Origin: Toxorhynchites rutilus septentrionalis
Taxonomy: Eukaryota; Arthropoda; Insecta; Diptera; Culicidae
Direction of reading: 5' to 3'
Length of the DNA stretch: 64,000 bases
NCBI RefSeq assembly: GCF_029784135.1
Contig: NC_073745.1
Coordinates: 275,010,166 to 275,074,165, forward strand
Each line of letters starts with the position of its first letter. Within the stretch, counting starts at the first letter, position 1. Below, one piece after another: positions 44,115-55,071 of the stretch. The notes beneath the pieces were generated by a model that worked only from the letters and a program-made list of their open reading frames with translations, did not search any database and was not told where the DNA came from. The translations under genes and the position numbers were made by a program.

Positions 44115-45335
44115 TATTTCAGTTCAACCGACTTCTTACATATCTCTGGAAACTGAAAAATGGAGTGGTTTTATAGTTATGAAACGCAATGTATATAGGC
44201 TAACCGACGCACACTGTGTCAACATGCTGTCATTTGTTGTTTGTTAACCGCGCACGATGAAGGAGTACCGCGACCTCGTAGTAAAGTTGTTTGAAGTTCC
44301 ACGAGGTGAAGCGGAATTTCATCTATATCACCATCCGTCGGTACCGGGAGACGGGCTCGGCCAAGGACCGTGAGAGATCCAGGCAGCCGCGTTCGGCGAC
44401 GACGCCAGTAGCCATCAAGGGAGCGGGTTCGTCGAGAAATGAACCGCTCGATCCGGAAGGCCGCAGCTGATCTGGATGTGTCGATCAGGATAGCCCACAA
44501 CATCATGGCGAAGGACCAGGGATACAAACCGTACAAGAAACGCAAAGTTCACGGGGTAAAGAAGACTACAACGAAGAAGAGGCTGGACAGAGTCAAACTC
44601 ACGGCACGCAGGTTAGGAATTCGTGTTTTCTGATGAGACACTCTTTGTCTTGCAACAGTCGCACAATGTCCAAAATGATCGGCTGGGTTCGCCGACGTTG
44701 GCCAGCATCTCCCCATGCCACATAAACATCCCGTGGTTTTAGAGCGCCGCATTGGCGATTGATACCAGCTCTCACTGGTATTTATCGAGAAAAACGTGAA
44801 AATCAACGCCGCGTGCTCTAAGACCGAGATCCAGGAGTAGGTTGTGGCCCTGGTACTTCGGGATCTCTACGGGAAGGATCATTGCGTCTTTCCCACACGG
44901 CGAATGTCGTCCAAGCGTGGCCTCGGGAGAATTTGACTGATTCTCTCGATAAGACTTTGTGCCCTCCCAGCTCCTCGGGCCTTAATCCCCTGGACTTTTA
45001 TGTATGGTCATTAGAGTGCCAATGAAAATGGGCATCTCGAATTTTCAAAGCGAACTTGATTAAAAATGTTGATTCCCACGAAAAACTACCCTATGTAAAA
45101 TATAAGCTCAATCGGACTTCATTTACTAGTGTCGCACAGCGGTCAAAGTTTGAGTTTTTTGAAAACCGAAAAATCACCCAAGGAGTAAAGGAAATCGGGG
45201 TTTTCGAAAAAAAAATTGTTGATGCCAAATGTCTTCAAATTGCATGAAACGTCGTGATCTAGTGTCATCTCGAAAAAAATTTTTTGTCAAAAATCGACAC
45301 TTTGGGATTTTTTTTCGGAATACGAGACGAAACGT

Positions 45336-45905
45336 ATGGTTTTAAGCAGTCTTCAGAAAACAAACGCAGTGCTGCGCTTGAGTTTAATTTTCATCTGCGC
45401 GCGCTCAAAGAAAACACGTGTTCTATCTTGGTGCGAAGAGCACAAAATTCATAAGCACGACAGCGCAAAATGTACCCGGCTCAGAACTCAGATACTAAAC
45501 ATTTCTTCTCACTTGTGTGATGTGCGTCTCATTCTATACACACACACACACACATACACATCAAATTCTAGCGCCCGCTTTGTCTTCGTTCGTTCTAAGC
45601 AAAGCATAAAAACAACAGCGCGCCCCCATTTGAACCGTATACGCTTATGTGAAGAAAAATATCTCAACAGTGAGAGCAATCCAGTCTCAAGCGTGCAGTA
45701 TAGAAATACGGTGCAAGCACGGCGTAAAACTCAGCTTAACACTGGGCGCAAATATCTGCGTAAGAACGGCGCTGACAACCAAACATTTCATCTGTGTTTC
45801 GGAGCGTGCTCATTCGCCAGAGCGCATATTCACAAGGGATGGGAGCTCAACTGGGTAACAAAAATCTTGTTACGCATCAGCACCGAGTTGCATTCTGAAG
45901 ATTAG
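45336..45905 (+). other. 189-codon open frame of unknown nature
   Basis: It opens MVLSSLQKTNAVLRLSLIFI and contains no known domain; a (CA)n-derived stretch encodes HTHTHTYT. It lies between two copies of the hAT-like terminal repeat. It is probably chance or a captured fragment; nothing supports expression. Confidence 0.2.
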
Positions 45906-46062
45906 TTTCAAGTGCTAATAAAAATAATTATCTCGATTTTTCATTCGGAACTTGCTGCGAAATGTTGATTTGCACGATAAAATACCCTCTGCAAAATATT
46001 TACTATTGTCGCAGATCTCAAAATTTTAGTTCTCTGAAAATCGAAAAATCACCCAAGAATAA

Positions 46063-47793
46063 AGTGACCAGATGGTCAGAGGTCTAACGCGGGACACAAG
46101 AAACAAAACGTTATGTATATAGGTTATGTGAACATAAACCTTGTGTCCTTGCAATTAAACCTGATCTGTATTATTTCTTTATAAGTATCGGCACTCAGTT
46201 GTGATTTTTCGGTGGTTTAGATTTTGTTTACGCCTGAAAATCACTCACTCAGTCAGAGCATTGAGGTCTGGCAAGCACGATTCAGATTCTACTATTTTCT
46301 TCCAATTATCGAATGGAATGCTCGAAAATTCCAATCCATTTTTCATCGATTTTAGTGTTAACGTATGCATTAAAAAAATGGACTAATTTCGGATGGCGAT
46401 GAAAAAAAAACTACAAGAGATAATTCAACGGAACAAACTTTCCTTAAATCTTAAGTTTACTAAGACTACAACAAAAATGATTCAAGGCTGTTGATTCGCA
46501 GTAGCAGCACTGTCAAGCAACTTGATGATTTTTTCAAACTGCCAGCTCCACCCCACAGCGAAGTAGTTGGACATCCTGTGTCCTTGTGTCCTCCAGATAT
46601 AGCCAATCTAGTTTTTACAACATCCTCTCCCTGTGGCTCCTTAAGCCGGGAGATCGAAGCAATCGACCAAATGGAGCTGGAGAATCTGGCCAAAATGGAC
46701 ATTTCATCCAGAAAGAGTATCTTCAGGTGCTGGTGGAAAACTTCTTTCCGGCGAAAGAAGTGAAAAACTTCTTTTTCACTGGTGAAAAATTTCTTTTCGT
46801 GCTCATAATGAAATACAAGACATACTTGATCCTAGAACTCAACGAATGGCAGGGGACCGGATACTTTACGTTCCCCAGGTAAGCGATGGCCACGAATATA
46901 TCACCCACGTCAAGTTCTCGAGGAAGGTCATTTTCTGACAAACGAGAAGGGAATGCCCAAGCCGCTCTTCTTTCGAGTCATATGGTGAACAGGTATATAT
47001 ATATAGTACGAAGTGCCTGCCGGAAGTTGCGAAGGTGATGTGGTCTTTATACTGAACCTGTGATCAGTCCATTATGCCAAAAGATCACTGAAGGATGGAT
47101 CGGCTGGAGATAAACATTGTCGCGAAGACCGTCAACCTTCCCAACATCCCCCAGATGCGATCGATAGAAAACTTTTGGGCGAATGGCCAAAATGGAGAGA
47201 CAGTCGACCACCAAAGCCAGGAAAAGGTAAAAGAACACGCCAACATGCAACTTTTCATCGGCCATAGCTGAGGTTCCGGCCAACTTCCATAAGGCTGCCA
47301 AGTGCTTCATTTACGATACTTCATCAAACAACCTTGTCTCTTCCTGTCCCGTATACACTAGTTCTTCCGGCTTATTTAACACGTTAGCCCTGACCGAGCT
47401 AGGGGACCAAAGATTAACTTTGACTCACGTTGGTCCCTACGGATCAGTAGGGGACTTTAAAAATTTTTATTTTCTAATTTTGTTGCTGTCGTTTCCATTT
47501 GACACTCTCTTAACAAAAAGTTCACTGTCGGTGCGATGACACCAGCTCAACGTATTAATCTTTGGAAGCACTGGAAGCTCTTCTGAACAGTCTGCCAAAT
47601 AAAAGTTTTTTTTTGAGGTTCATCCATTTAATAAAATCAATATGATCAAATTGTAATATTGAAATATATTGATATCGCGGGACATTTTCGTTTCTTTTGC
47701 CAAATGCGGGACGTTTCGCGGGACGGAATCTTGCGCGGGACATTTTGTTGAAATGCGGGACTGTCCCGCGTAACGCGGGATGTCTGGTCAGTT
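46063..47793 (+). mobile_element. CCCGC-ended DD37E-type relic, best preserved copy
   Basis: Ends AAGTGACCAGA (46063) and, inverted, AACTGACCAGA (to 47793), with TA on both sides (46061-46062 and 47794-47795). Alternating GCGGGAC/CCCGC blocks lie near each end. The plus-strand transposase remains run from about 46490 to 47270: PAPPHSEVVGHP, RSNRPNGAGESGQ, a MKYKTYLILELNEWQGTGYF segment at the first catalytic position, and RSIENFWANG at the third. Stops and shifts throughout. It sits inside the hAT-like element. Confidence 0.78.
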
Positions 47794-48289
47794 TACCCAA
47801 GGAGGGAGTAAAGGAAATCGGGATTTTCAAAAAAAGTTTGTTGATGCCAAATGTCTTAGAATTGCATGAAACGTCGAGATTTACTGCTATCACGAAAAAA
47901 AAATTTCATCAAAAATCGACCCCTTGGGTGATTTTTCGGTTTTCAAAAAAACTCAAACCTTGACCGCTGTGCGACACTAGTAAATGAAGTCCGATTGAGC
48001 TGATATTTTACATAGGGTAGTTTTTCGTAGGAATCAACATTTTTAATCAAGTTCACTTTGAAAATTCGAGGGGCACTTTTTTCCCATACAACAATTGGCA
48101 CTCTAATGGTCATACATGCTGGCCAAGTAGAGCGAACATAAAGTGAGCAACATATGGACCAATTTAAGAAGCTAATCGCCAAGACCTGGGTCGAGATGCC
48201 GATGGACTAAGTGCGTGCCGCGTGCGATTCATTTTTCGTTTCTTTAACACATTTTTAAAGTGTATTCGATTTTTTTGAACATCCTGTAT

Positions 48290-49052
48290 TTTCTTCCCTA
48301 TCTGGCTCTGTCCGGCCAAATCCTTGATGACGTGGTGCTATTGGATCACACTAGTAGGCGCATCTCTCAAGTTGTGCGCTCCATGCGATCTGGCCTACCA
48401 TAAACGTCTGATAAAGGGCCTTTGCAGTTCACAAGACTTCTTCCAGTGCACGAGTTCTCAGCGTAAATTGAAAACCGAATTCAGACACATCCATATCACA
48501 AGGATTGTTTCGCGACGAAATGATGCCGTTGATGCTGAAATTCCGAACAACCTCAAAGCTCTAAGGATCGTCCTGAGCATGTTCGACCTCTTTGAATCGG
48601 TAGTTGTTTTCGTAGTTCTAGTAAAAATGCAGATCCAGAACATCTGGGATCCGATGAGCGTGTGATTCAGTAGAAGCGGCGATTGAACCTGTTGCAACAA
48701 CTTGGGTAAATTCAAATACTCCCTATCAGTAGCGTAGTGTGCGGGCGGCAAACCAGGCATTTGCTGGGGTCGCTGGCCTTTTGGGGCGCCAAGATTCAAG
48801 AATTTTCAATTGCAATTTTCCCCGTATTATATTTTATCTTTCAAATGAGTAAAATAACATCCATCATGAGTAGTTGCTTCCGTCCGTACATGAAAACAAT
48901 AACCTCTCATAGATTTTCGCAAAATTAAAAAAAACACATTATATCAATATCCCTTCAAATACCCTAAGTATAGCTGGGCGCCCCTCCTTGCAATGCGTTG
49001 TTTTACAATTAGGCTATGTTCTTATTGCAGCGGGGCGTTTGACGCTTACGAT
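48290..49052. other. No gene recognised
   Basis: Frames of about 113 codons on both strands at 48324-48799 overlap and show no family features. It could be very old LINE or gag sequence. Confidence 0.35.
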
Positions 49053-49055
49053 TAA

Positions 49056-49576
49056 AGTGCGATTCACATACAACATCCACGTTAGTGCTCCCATGGTCGA
49101 GTGTTAGCGTCACACATTATCATGCCGGGGGTACGGGTTCGATTTCCGTTCTGGTAGGGGGAATTTTTCGTCAAAGAAATTTCCTCCGACTTGCACTGTG
49201 ATCACGCATATTCTAGGGCTTGCCACTCCAGAATACATTCAAGGCGTATTATTCGGCATAGAAATCTCAACTAAGTACTACTAATAAAATTGACGCAAGT
49301 AATACCTACGTTGAGAATGCAAAAGTTCCACTGGGAACGTTAGTACCATCCAAGAAGAAGATCCACGTCACGTTCACGTTCCGTCACGTTACGTTGCGTC
49401 AATTATTCTTCCATGGAATTCCTATTGAAGCATTTACATACACCAGCAACGGCAAGTCGAAGTTCCCGTTGCCGGTGTATGTGGATGTTTGTATAAGAAC
49501 TGCTTGGAAAAATAATTGACGCAACGTGACGGGACGGAACGTGAACGTGACGTGGATGTTGTATGTGAATCGCACT
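49056..49576. mobile_element. Harbinger-type MITE, copy 1, with SINE inside
   Basis: It begins and ends AGTGCGATTCACATACAACA in inverted orientation and is almost a full-length palindrome (GACGCAACGTGACG-type arms meeting near a CCGGCAAC core). TAA flanks both ends (49053-49055 and 49577-49579), the Harbinger-type duplication. The SINE occupies 49083-49360. Confidence 0.85.
49083..49360 (+). mobile_element. tRNA-derived SINE (Feilai-like), copy A
   Basis: The head TAGTGCTCCCATGGTCGAGT has an A box, the B box is GGTTCGATTTCC (49137-49148), and the tail is AAGAAGAAG. The duplication ATCCACGT is at 49075-49082 and 49361-49368, within the MITE arm; the uninterrupted arm is seen in MITE copy 2. 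The name Feilai is an inference from host and structure. Confidence 0.82.
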
Positions 49577-49722
49577 TAATCGTGTGTTTTCTTACCGATG
49601 TGTTCACACCAGGCTGATATGTCGTGTGCGAGGTTTTGGCGTGTTGCTGGCGAGCAAACGAAAACACTTCACGCCGGCGATATTTGTACTTCTCCGCTTC
49701 TCTCTTACATAAGTTTGTATGT

Positions 49723-49998
49723 CTTCTTCTTCTTCTTCAATGGCACTAACGTTCCTAGAGGAATTTCGCCGTCTCAACGTAGTATTACTTGCGTCATTTT
49801 TATTAGTACTTAGTTGAGATTTCTATGCCAAATAACACGCCTTGAATGCATTCTGAGTGGCAAGCTCTAGAATACGCGTGATCACAGTGCAAGTCGGAGG
49901 AAATTTCTTTGACGAAAAATTCCCCCGACCAGAACGGGAATCGAACCCGAACACCAGGCATGTTAGTTATGACGCTAACCACTCGGCCAAGGGAGCAC
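49723..49998 (-). mobile_element. tRNA-derived SINE (Feilai-like), copy B
   Basis: Same family, inverted, with better-conserved promoter: A box TGGCCGAGTGG and B box GGTTCGATTCC on the minus strand. The tail is (GAA)n at 49723-49738. A 12-bp duplication AAGTTTGTATGT lies at 49711-49722 and 49999-50010. Confidence 0.9.
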
Positions 49999-50010
49999 AA
50001 GTTTGTATGT

Positions 50011-51629
50011 AGTAGTGACATAATTTATAACTGCGCGCATGTGAGAGGAGGGTTGCTAAATGTATATACATGCCTTAATTTTGATTTTATTTTATTTCCA
50101 TTTTATTCATTATGAAGATATTTAATTTTGTGAAGACATTTCAAAATAAAGAACTAAGAAAAAAAGCAGTATCATGAAAGCTAATGCGAACAGTTTGCAG
50201 GAGTGTGGTAACTCTCATTTTGGTAGAAATTGGGGCTTGAAAAATCGAGGAAACATACATATTATATTCGGTCAATTGTTTATTCGTTTTGCTCTCTTCA
50301 CTGTTTGTCTTTTGAGCGAATAAATTTCCCGTCAAATGATATCTATATAATAACATATATCGCAATTACGATTTTGCGTAATATACTATGAAATCTTCCC
50401 TATTTTTGTTACATATCTCACTTTATGTTCTGTAAACTTACCTAAACCCCAGTTTTTTAAATCAAAGTCTTGATATTACGGCAATAAATCAGAATAAATA
50501 TTGTATGAAAGTTGTTGAAAAATTAAATTATGATTTTCTTATTTTTATTCACATTTTTCATATTGTGTGAAAAAAATCACTTGGCACCCCTGTGATTTTA
50601 TTTTTGTCAAATTGTCAAATTAGTTTGTTATTGTTTTGATTCATTCTGATGTGGCATATGCACAATACATGAATTAATAATTCATATTTCAAGTTGCAAT
50701 TATGTAATTATGTAATCATGTTTGACAACATGATGCGAGGACGCCTAATGCATGTCCTGACACCTTTTTTTCTTGGCCCAGACACTAATAGTGAATTCGT
50801 TTTTAAAACTGAGTTAGTTCCAAACTGACTCTGTAATGAAAAAGAACGTTTTCAGGTTCACGAATGCGGCGGTTTGTTGGTATAGTCTGATTAGTTTATA
50901 TTTGCGATGGCAAATGTACAATTTCGAAATAAAACCTACTATTTCATCACATAAAATAAATATTCGATACGTTAAAGAAAATTTTCATTCATAATTTTGA
51001 TTTTGAAAGCATGTTTATTCCACCTGAATATTCATCATTATTTTCGCCTCCCAATGAAAGCAAACGAAGCTTGATGCCGTCTACGCGAATATACTCTTCA
51101 AAACCAGAATCCGAATTTGATTACGATTCAAATAATACAATTGTAAAAGCAGGTTTTCCATTTTCATAGTCTTTATTTTTAGATTTTCCAAAACAATGCT
51201 CGGAACTTGACAGTTCAGTATAGTTGTATTGGTGAACCCGAGTGCGAACCCGTGAAACATCTCAGTGCGAACCCAACAGCTTTAGGGTTGAACCTAGTGC
51301 GCAACGAGGTTGAAACCAGGGGTTAGACATCAACTGAATATAGGCCACCCAAAATCAAAATCAAGATGGTGTCATTTGTTTACCAACATATCATTTGCGA
51401 GGATTGAAATCGTTGAAATCACAGAGATAGTAAAAATAAAGAAAAATGCACTGCTTTATTTCTAAATGCATGAGCGATTTTCATAGTTCGGTTTCACATG
51501 GAGGTGTTCACATTTAACATGGAGTTTAAAGTTAGCCACTATTCGACTATATAACCGGACCGAGTTGTAAACAACAGTATATGACAGAACGAAAATGTCA
51601 GTGAACCGCAGCAATATTGGGTACATTGG
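50011..51629. other. AT-rich stretch without recognised features
   Basis: No coding pattern or repeat boundary was found on either strand. Small internal similarities (GTGCGAACCC twice near 51240-51270) are noted only. Confidence 0.45.
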
Positions 51630-51671
51630 CAATATGAGGGATTTGACGTTTTAGTCAAATCCCTCATATTG
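51630..51671. repeat. Perfect 18-bp hairpin
   Basis: CAATATGAGGGATTTGAC and its exact complement are separated by GTTTTA. No transposon termini or target duplication are evident around it. Confidence 0.9.
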
Positions 51672-52737
51672 AATAAAAGAACGTTTTGACAGCAGTTAGT
51701 TTGGCACTAGGGTTGAAACTGAACAAAAACGAATTCGCTATAATTGAAAATACTTTTCTCGTTGTCGAGGTTACGTTTGTGGGGCAGGAATATTTCAAAA
51801 GAAAACTAAATTTCGTTTTGTCATACACGCATACATCTACAATTTTCATAAAACACGCCGAAGACACGCTGCTGGCACGGTGCAATGGGAGTGAATTGAA
51901 ATATCGTGGCGAGACACGCCCACGCTCCGCTCAAGCCATGTTGACGCTCCGCTGCAGTGAGAACATGACCTTACAGGATAACTTCGACATAACGTACATT
52001 TCACTTCAAAAATTGTACGTTGTACGAATTGTACGTTCTATCGAAGCATAATAAAGGAAGTAGCTTATATTACTTTATTGTTATTTTTCATGAAAAATGG
52101 GTGTTTGAAAGCTCATAAAAAACTCTAAAAAAATGAAATATCATAAAATGGCTATGTAACGCTTCAGATAATCCATTTTTACATGCTCAAAACAAATTTC
52201 AGTTAAATCGGTCGAGTAAATCCTGAGGCATCGGTACACCCTGAAAAAAACATGGTTTTCAGAAAAAGACGCGTTTAAAAACTCGTACAGCAATACTATA
52301 TCCCTTGAAGTGACCTCATCTTTTTGGCTGTAACTTTCCAACGAAATCAAATATCTAAAAATCATTTCAGTGCAACATTTGTGAGGGCATAAGCTTCCAA
52401 AAAATCGTTTTTTCGACCTTCCAGACCGGATACTCCCCTTAACCGTTTGAGTGCCGAGCAAAATTCGAATGAGTTTGGGTATTTTTATAAACGCTTTAGC
52501 TTTTCAAGTGCCATTTTTTAAATCAATCGAAAAATTGATGAACGAAAAGCGATAGAATCTAGACTTCATCAATCTGTACCTCCAATATGTTCTCGAAAGA
52601 CAAAATCCTGTATTAAAAGGTGCTCCCCGCAGTAACAGTAGAAGCGCTATCGCGCTCCTCCGCACTCAAAGGGTTAAGCTGCATTATAAGAACACATACT
52701 GTACATACAGTTGGAACAGCGTGGAGAAGCTATAGCG
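51672..52737. other. No gene recognised
   Basis: A 121-codon plus-strand frame (51686-52051) and a 106-codon minus-strand frame (52141-52461) have no identifiable motif. Probably non-coding. Confidence 0.4.
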
Positions 52738-53700
52738 CAGGAGTGGCCAAAGCGTAGACCGCGGGCGATCGGCGGTCCGTGTAGCTTTTCCTAGTCGTCC
52801 GCCTGTCTGATATTTACACGTTACTAAAATCCGTCATGCACATGTTGAAATAAAAATAAACTATCGTTGGCTCCAAATGAATGTTTTGCCGAGTTTGTTT
52901 TCTCGAGTTTTCTCGAGATCGAATTCGAAGTCGAAAATAGCCACAATTGCATCATTTGAAATAAATGAAATTTTTTTAAAGCAAAAGAAGCCTTTTGAAG
53001 ACGGCGAAAGGAGTTTTATTGCATCAGAAGAATCATTGTTTGATAATTTTAACAATGAATCTGAAATAATTGCTTTGATTAATAAAAAGGCGCTGTCAAG
53101 AAACACAGTTAAGTGCGATTCACATACAACACCCACGTCACGTTCACGTTCCGTCCAGTCACGTTGCGTCAATTATTCTTCCATGCAGTTTTTATGCAAA
53201 CATTCACATTCACCGGCAACTTCGACTTGCCGTTGCTGGTGTATGTGAATGCTTCTATAGGAATTGCATGGAAGAATAATTGACGCAACGTGACGTGACG
53301 GTACGTGAACGTGACGTGGATGTTGTATGTGAATCGCACTTTATACGTAGAACAGAAGCTAAAAGTTAAAATTTAGATGAGATGCTGATAGAAAGTATTG
53401 ATGATTTCCGGTTCTTACAACTTGACGAATCAACTGATACCATTATCCAAAAGGATGTGTTTGCAGGATATAAAAATGTATTTTTAACAAATTTTTATCA
53501 ATGAAGGAACAAACGACATATACAACTCGTTCAAATCCTTCATCAAGCATGATTTACAATACAAAAATTGGTATCGATAACGACTCATGGAGTCATAATT
53601 TTTGAATCATGGCAATATTGATGATAATATTCCAAATTCCATTAAAAACCATTGTATCCATCAGCAAATACTGTGCGCAAAAATATAGAAATCCGATGAT
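52738..53700 (+). pseudogene. hAT (ZBED-type) transposase relic with MITE inside
   Basis: The 5' terminus-like CAGGAGTGGCCAAAGCGTAG (52738) matches hAT ends (CAG..TGGCCAA). The frame from 52877 reads FLKQKKPFEDGERSFIASEE, FNNESEIIALINKKALSRNT, is broken by the MITE at 53112-53340, and resumes with MLIESIDDFRFLQLDESTDT and IIQKDVFAGY, the start of the hAT catalytic domain. Frameshifts follow and the 3' terminus is not found. Confidence 0.75.
53112..53340. mobile_element. Harbinger-type MITE, copy 2 (uninterrupted)
   Basis: 229 bp, ends AGTGCGATTCACATACAACA inverted, TTA on both sides (53109-53111 and 53341-53343). Near-palindromic throughout. It shows the empty form of the SINE insertion site of copy 1. 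Confidence 0.9.
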
Positions 53701-54264
53701 ATGAGGAACTTGGCACTCAAAATAGTCAATATAGTTAGCTAAAATAGTTAACTACGTATAAAAAGCAGTTTGCGGAACACAAATTCAGGGCAAGAGAATT
53801 GTGGATCAGATATCGGAGAATTATTATTACACCCCGAGGTGCCAGGTTTATTTTTCAAAAAGAATTAATGGCAACTGCCAATAAATCATATCCTCAATAA
53901 GTGGGTGCATGATCTCATTTTTCATTGTGTCATCATAGCGAATTAAAATAAATTAAATTTGAAACATCGAGGGAAATGAAACATTGTTACGAAATGAGTT
54001 CGACAGAAGATTTGAAGATATTTCAAAAATAATATAATTCATGTCATTTCCATTCAATGATGGAATCAACATAGAAGAAATGTCAATGAAATCAAAAAGC
54101 ATTGATTGAAAATGAAATCTTCAATTTTCATGGCGATATATTTTTAAAATCAAGAGAGATGAAGCTCTTGATTTCAAAAGTATTTCAATTTCAAAGATAT
54201 ATTTACTGTACTTATTGGAATTTACTTTGCGAGGGAATGTGTTATTGATAACTTTTCTCGGATA
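53701..54264. other. No feature recognised
   Basis: AT-rich spacer; may include the eroded 3' part of the hAT relic. Confidence 0.4.
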
Positions 54265-55071
54265 TACAGGGTTTTCCATTTCGGGCTTCCGAAAGTATAC
54301 AGCCCTACGCTGACAACCGTTTGACATAGCTGTCAACCAAAGCGTCATATCGTTAGTTGAATGTCTGCCATTTTACAATATGGATCGGTTTAGCATCGCA
54401 CAACGTGTTAATTTTGTTAAATTATACTATAAAAACCGGCAAATGTTTTTCGATCATTACGGACGGATTTTGGTAGTCATGGACGGCCTATAGAGCACAC
54501 AATCGCTAATGTAGTGCGTAAATTCGAACAAACTGGATCCGTAGCGGATATTGTAAAACCTTAGCATCATCGTAATGTGCGTTCGGCCGAAAATATTGCT
54601 GCTGTTGCTGCCAGTGTGGAGGATGACCCGAATGTTTCGATTCCACGGTGTGCTCAGCAATTGGGCTTGTCAAACACATCATTGTGGCGAATTTTGCATT
54701 TGGACTTGCACCAATATCCAAGTAAAGTCCAACTGGTACAAAAATTAGAGCGTGGTGACCATGGAATGCGTCGGGCATACGTCGATTGGGTGAACGAACA
54801 ACAGCAGCAAAATGCTGAATTTTCGCATCAAATTTTCTTCAGCGATGAGGAACATTTCGAGCTCGGTGGCTGTGTGAACACCCAAAATTTCCGTATATGG
54901 GGCTCAGAAAATCCACACGTGATTGTTGAGAGGCCTTTGCATCCGCCAAAAGTCACTGTTTGGTGCGCATTATGGTCTGGTGGAGTCATCGGGCCGTATT
55001 TCTTTGAAAATAAGGACGGCGAGACGGTAACTGTGAATGGTGAGCGCTATGGCCGCATGTTAACCGATTTT

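Larger units (their letters stand above)
38475..44190. repeat. Inverted 56-bp terminal-repeat pair
   Basis: ACTGCGTTTCATAACTATAG, then AACCACTCC and on to GAGATATGTAAG at 38475-38532, recurs inverted at 44135-44190. A third partial copy, GTGTTTCATAACTATAGAACC, is at 39539. They look like ends of a Tc1-type element whose interior has been replaced by later insertions (hAT, LINE, mariners). The original transposase is not identifiable. Confidence 0.55.
45012..48105. mobile_element. hAT-like element with about 170-bp inverted repeats
   Basis: An exact 8-bp duplication ATGGTCAT at 45004-45011 and 48106-48113 flanks ends starting TAGAGTGCCAAT. The inverted similarity runs about 170 bp (45012-45182 against 48105-47935), with a further diverged copy of the left end at 45905-46065. 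An 8-bp target and a TAGAG start fit hAT. The interior lacks a recognisable hAT transposase and contains a later CCCGC element. Confidence 0.75.
44257..48270 (+). pseudogene. Tc1/mariner-superfamily transposase, split by a 3.1-kb insertion
   Basis: The start MKEYRDLVVKLFE at 44257 is followed, out of frame, by an HTH region (RKAAADLDVSIRIAHNIMAK near 44460), YKPYKKRKVHGVK, and ...LNPLDFYVWS ending at 45011. The C-terminus resumes at 48114 (MLAK, one stop, then an out-of-frame LIAKTWVEMPMD and VRAACDSFF-like sequence). The inserted element duplicated ATGGTCAT. Terminal repeats of this transposon are not clear (a TACAGGATGTTCAAAAA-like end inverted near 48290). Confidence 0.7.

Noticed and set aside
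44219..44545. 108-codon minus-strand frame
   Set aside because: Opposite strand of the split mariner-superfamily transposase; Arg/Leu-rich by frame effect.
48324..48799. Two overlapping 113-codon frames as a host gene
   Set aside because: Mutually antisense, no splice context or conserved motif.
49083..49998. Functional tRNA genes at 49083 and 49998
   Set aside because: A and B boxes are present but no cloverleaf with acceptor stem closes, a 200-bp tRNA-unrelated body follows, and target duplications flank both. They are SINEs.
51686..52051. 121-codon frame as a gene
   Set aside because: No recognisable domain and no promoter or splice context; retained only as unassigned sequence.
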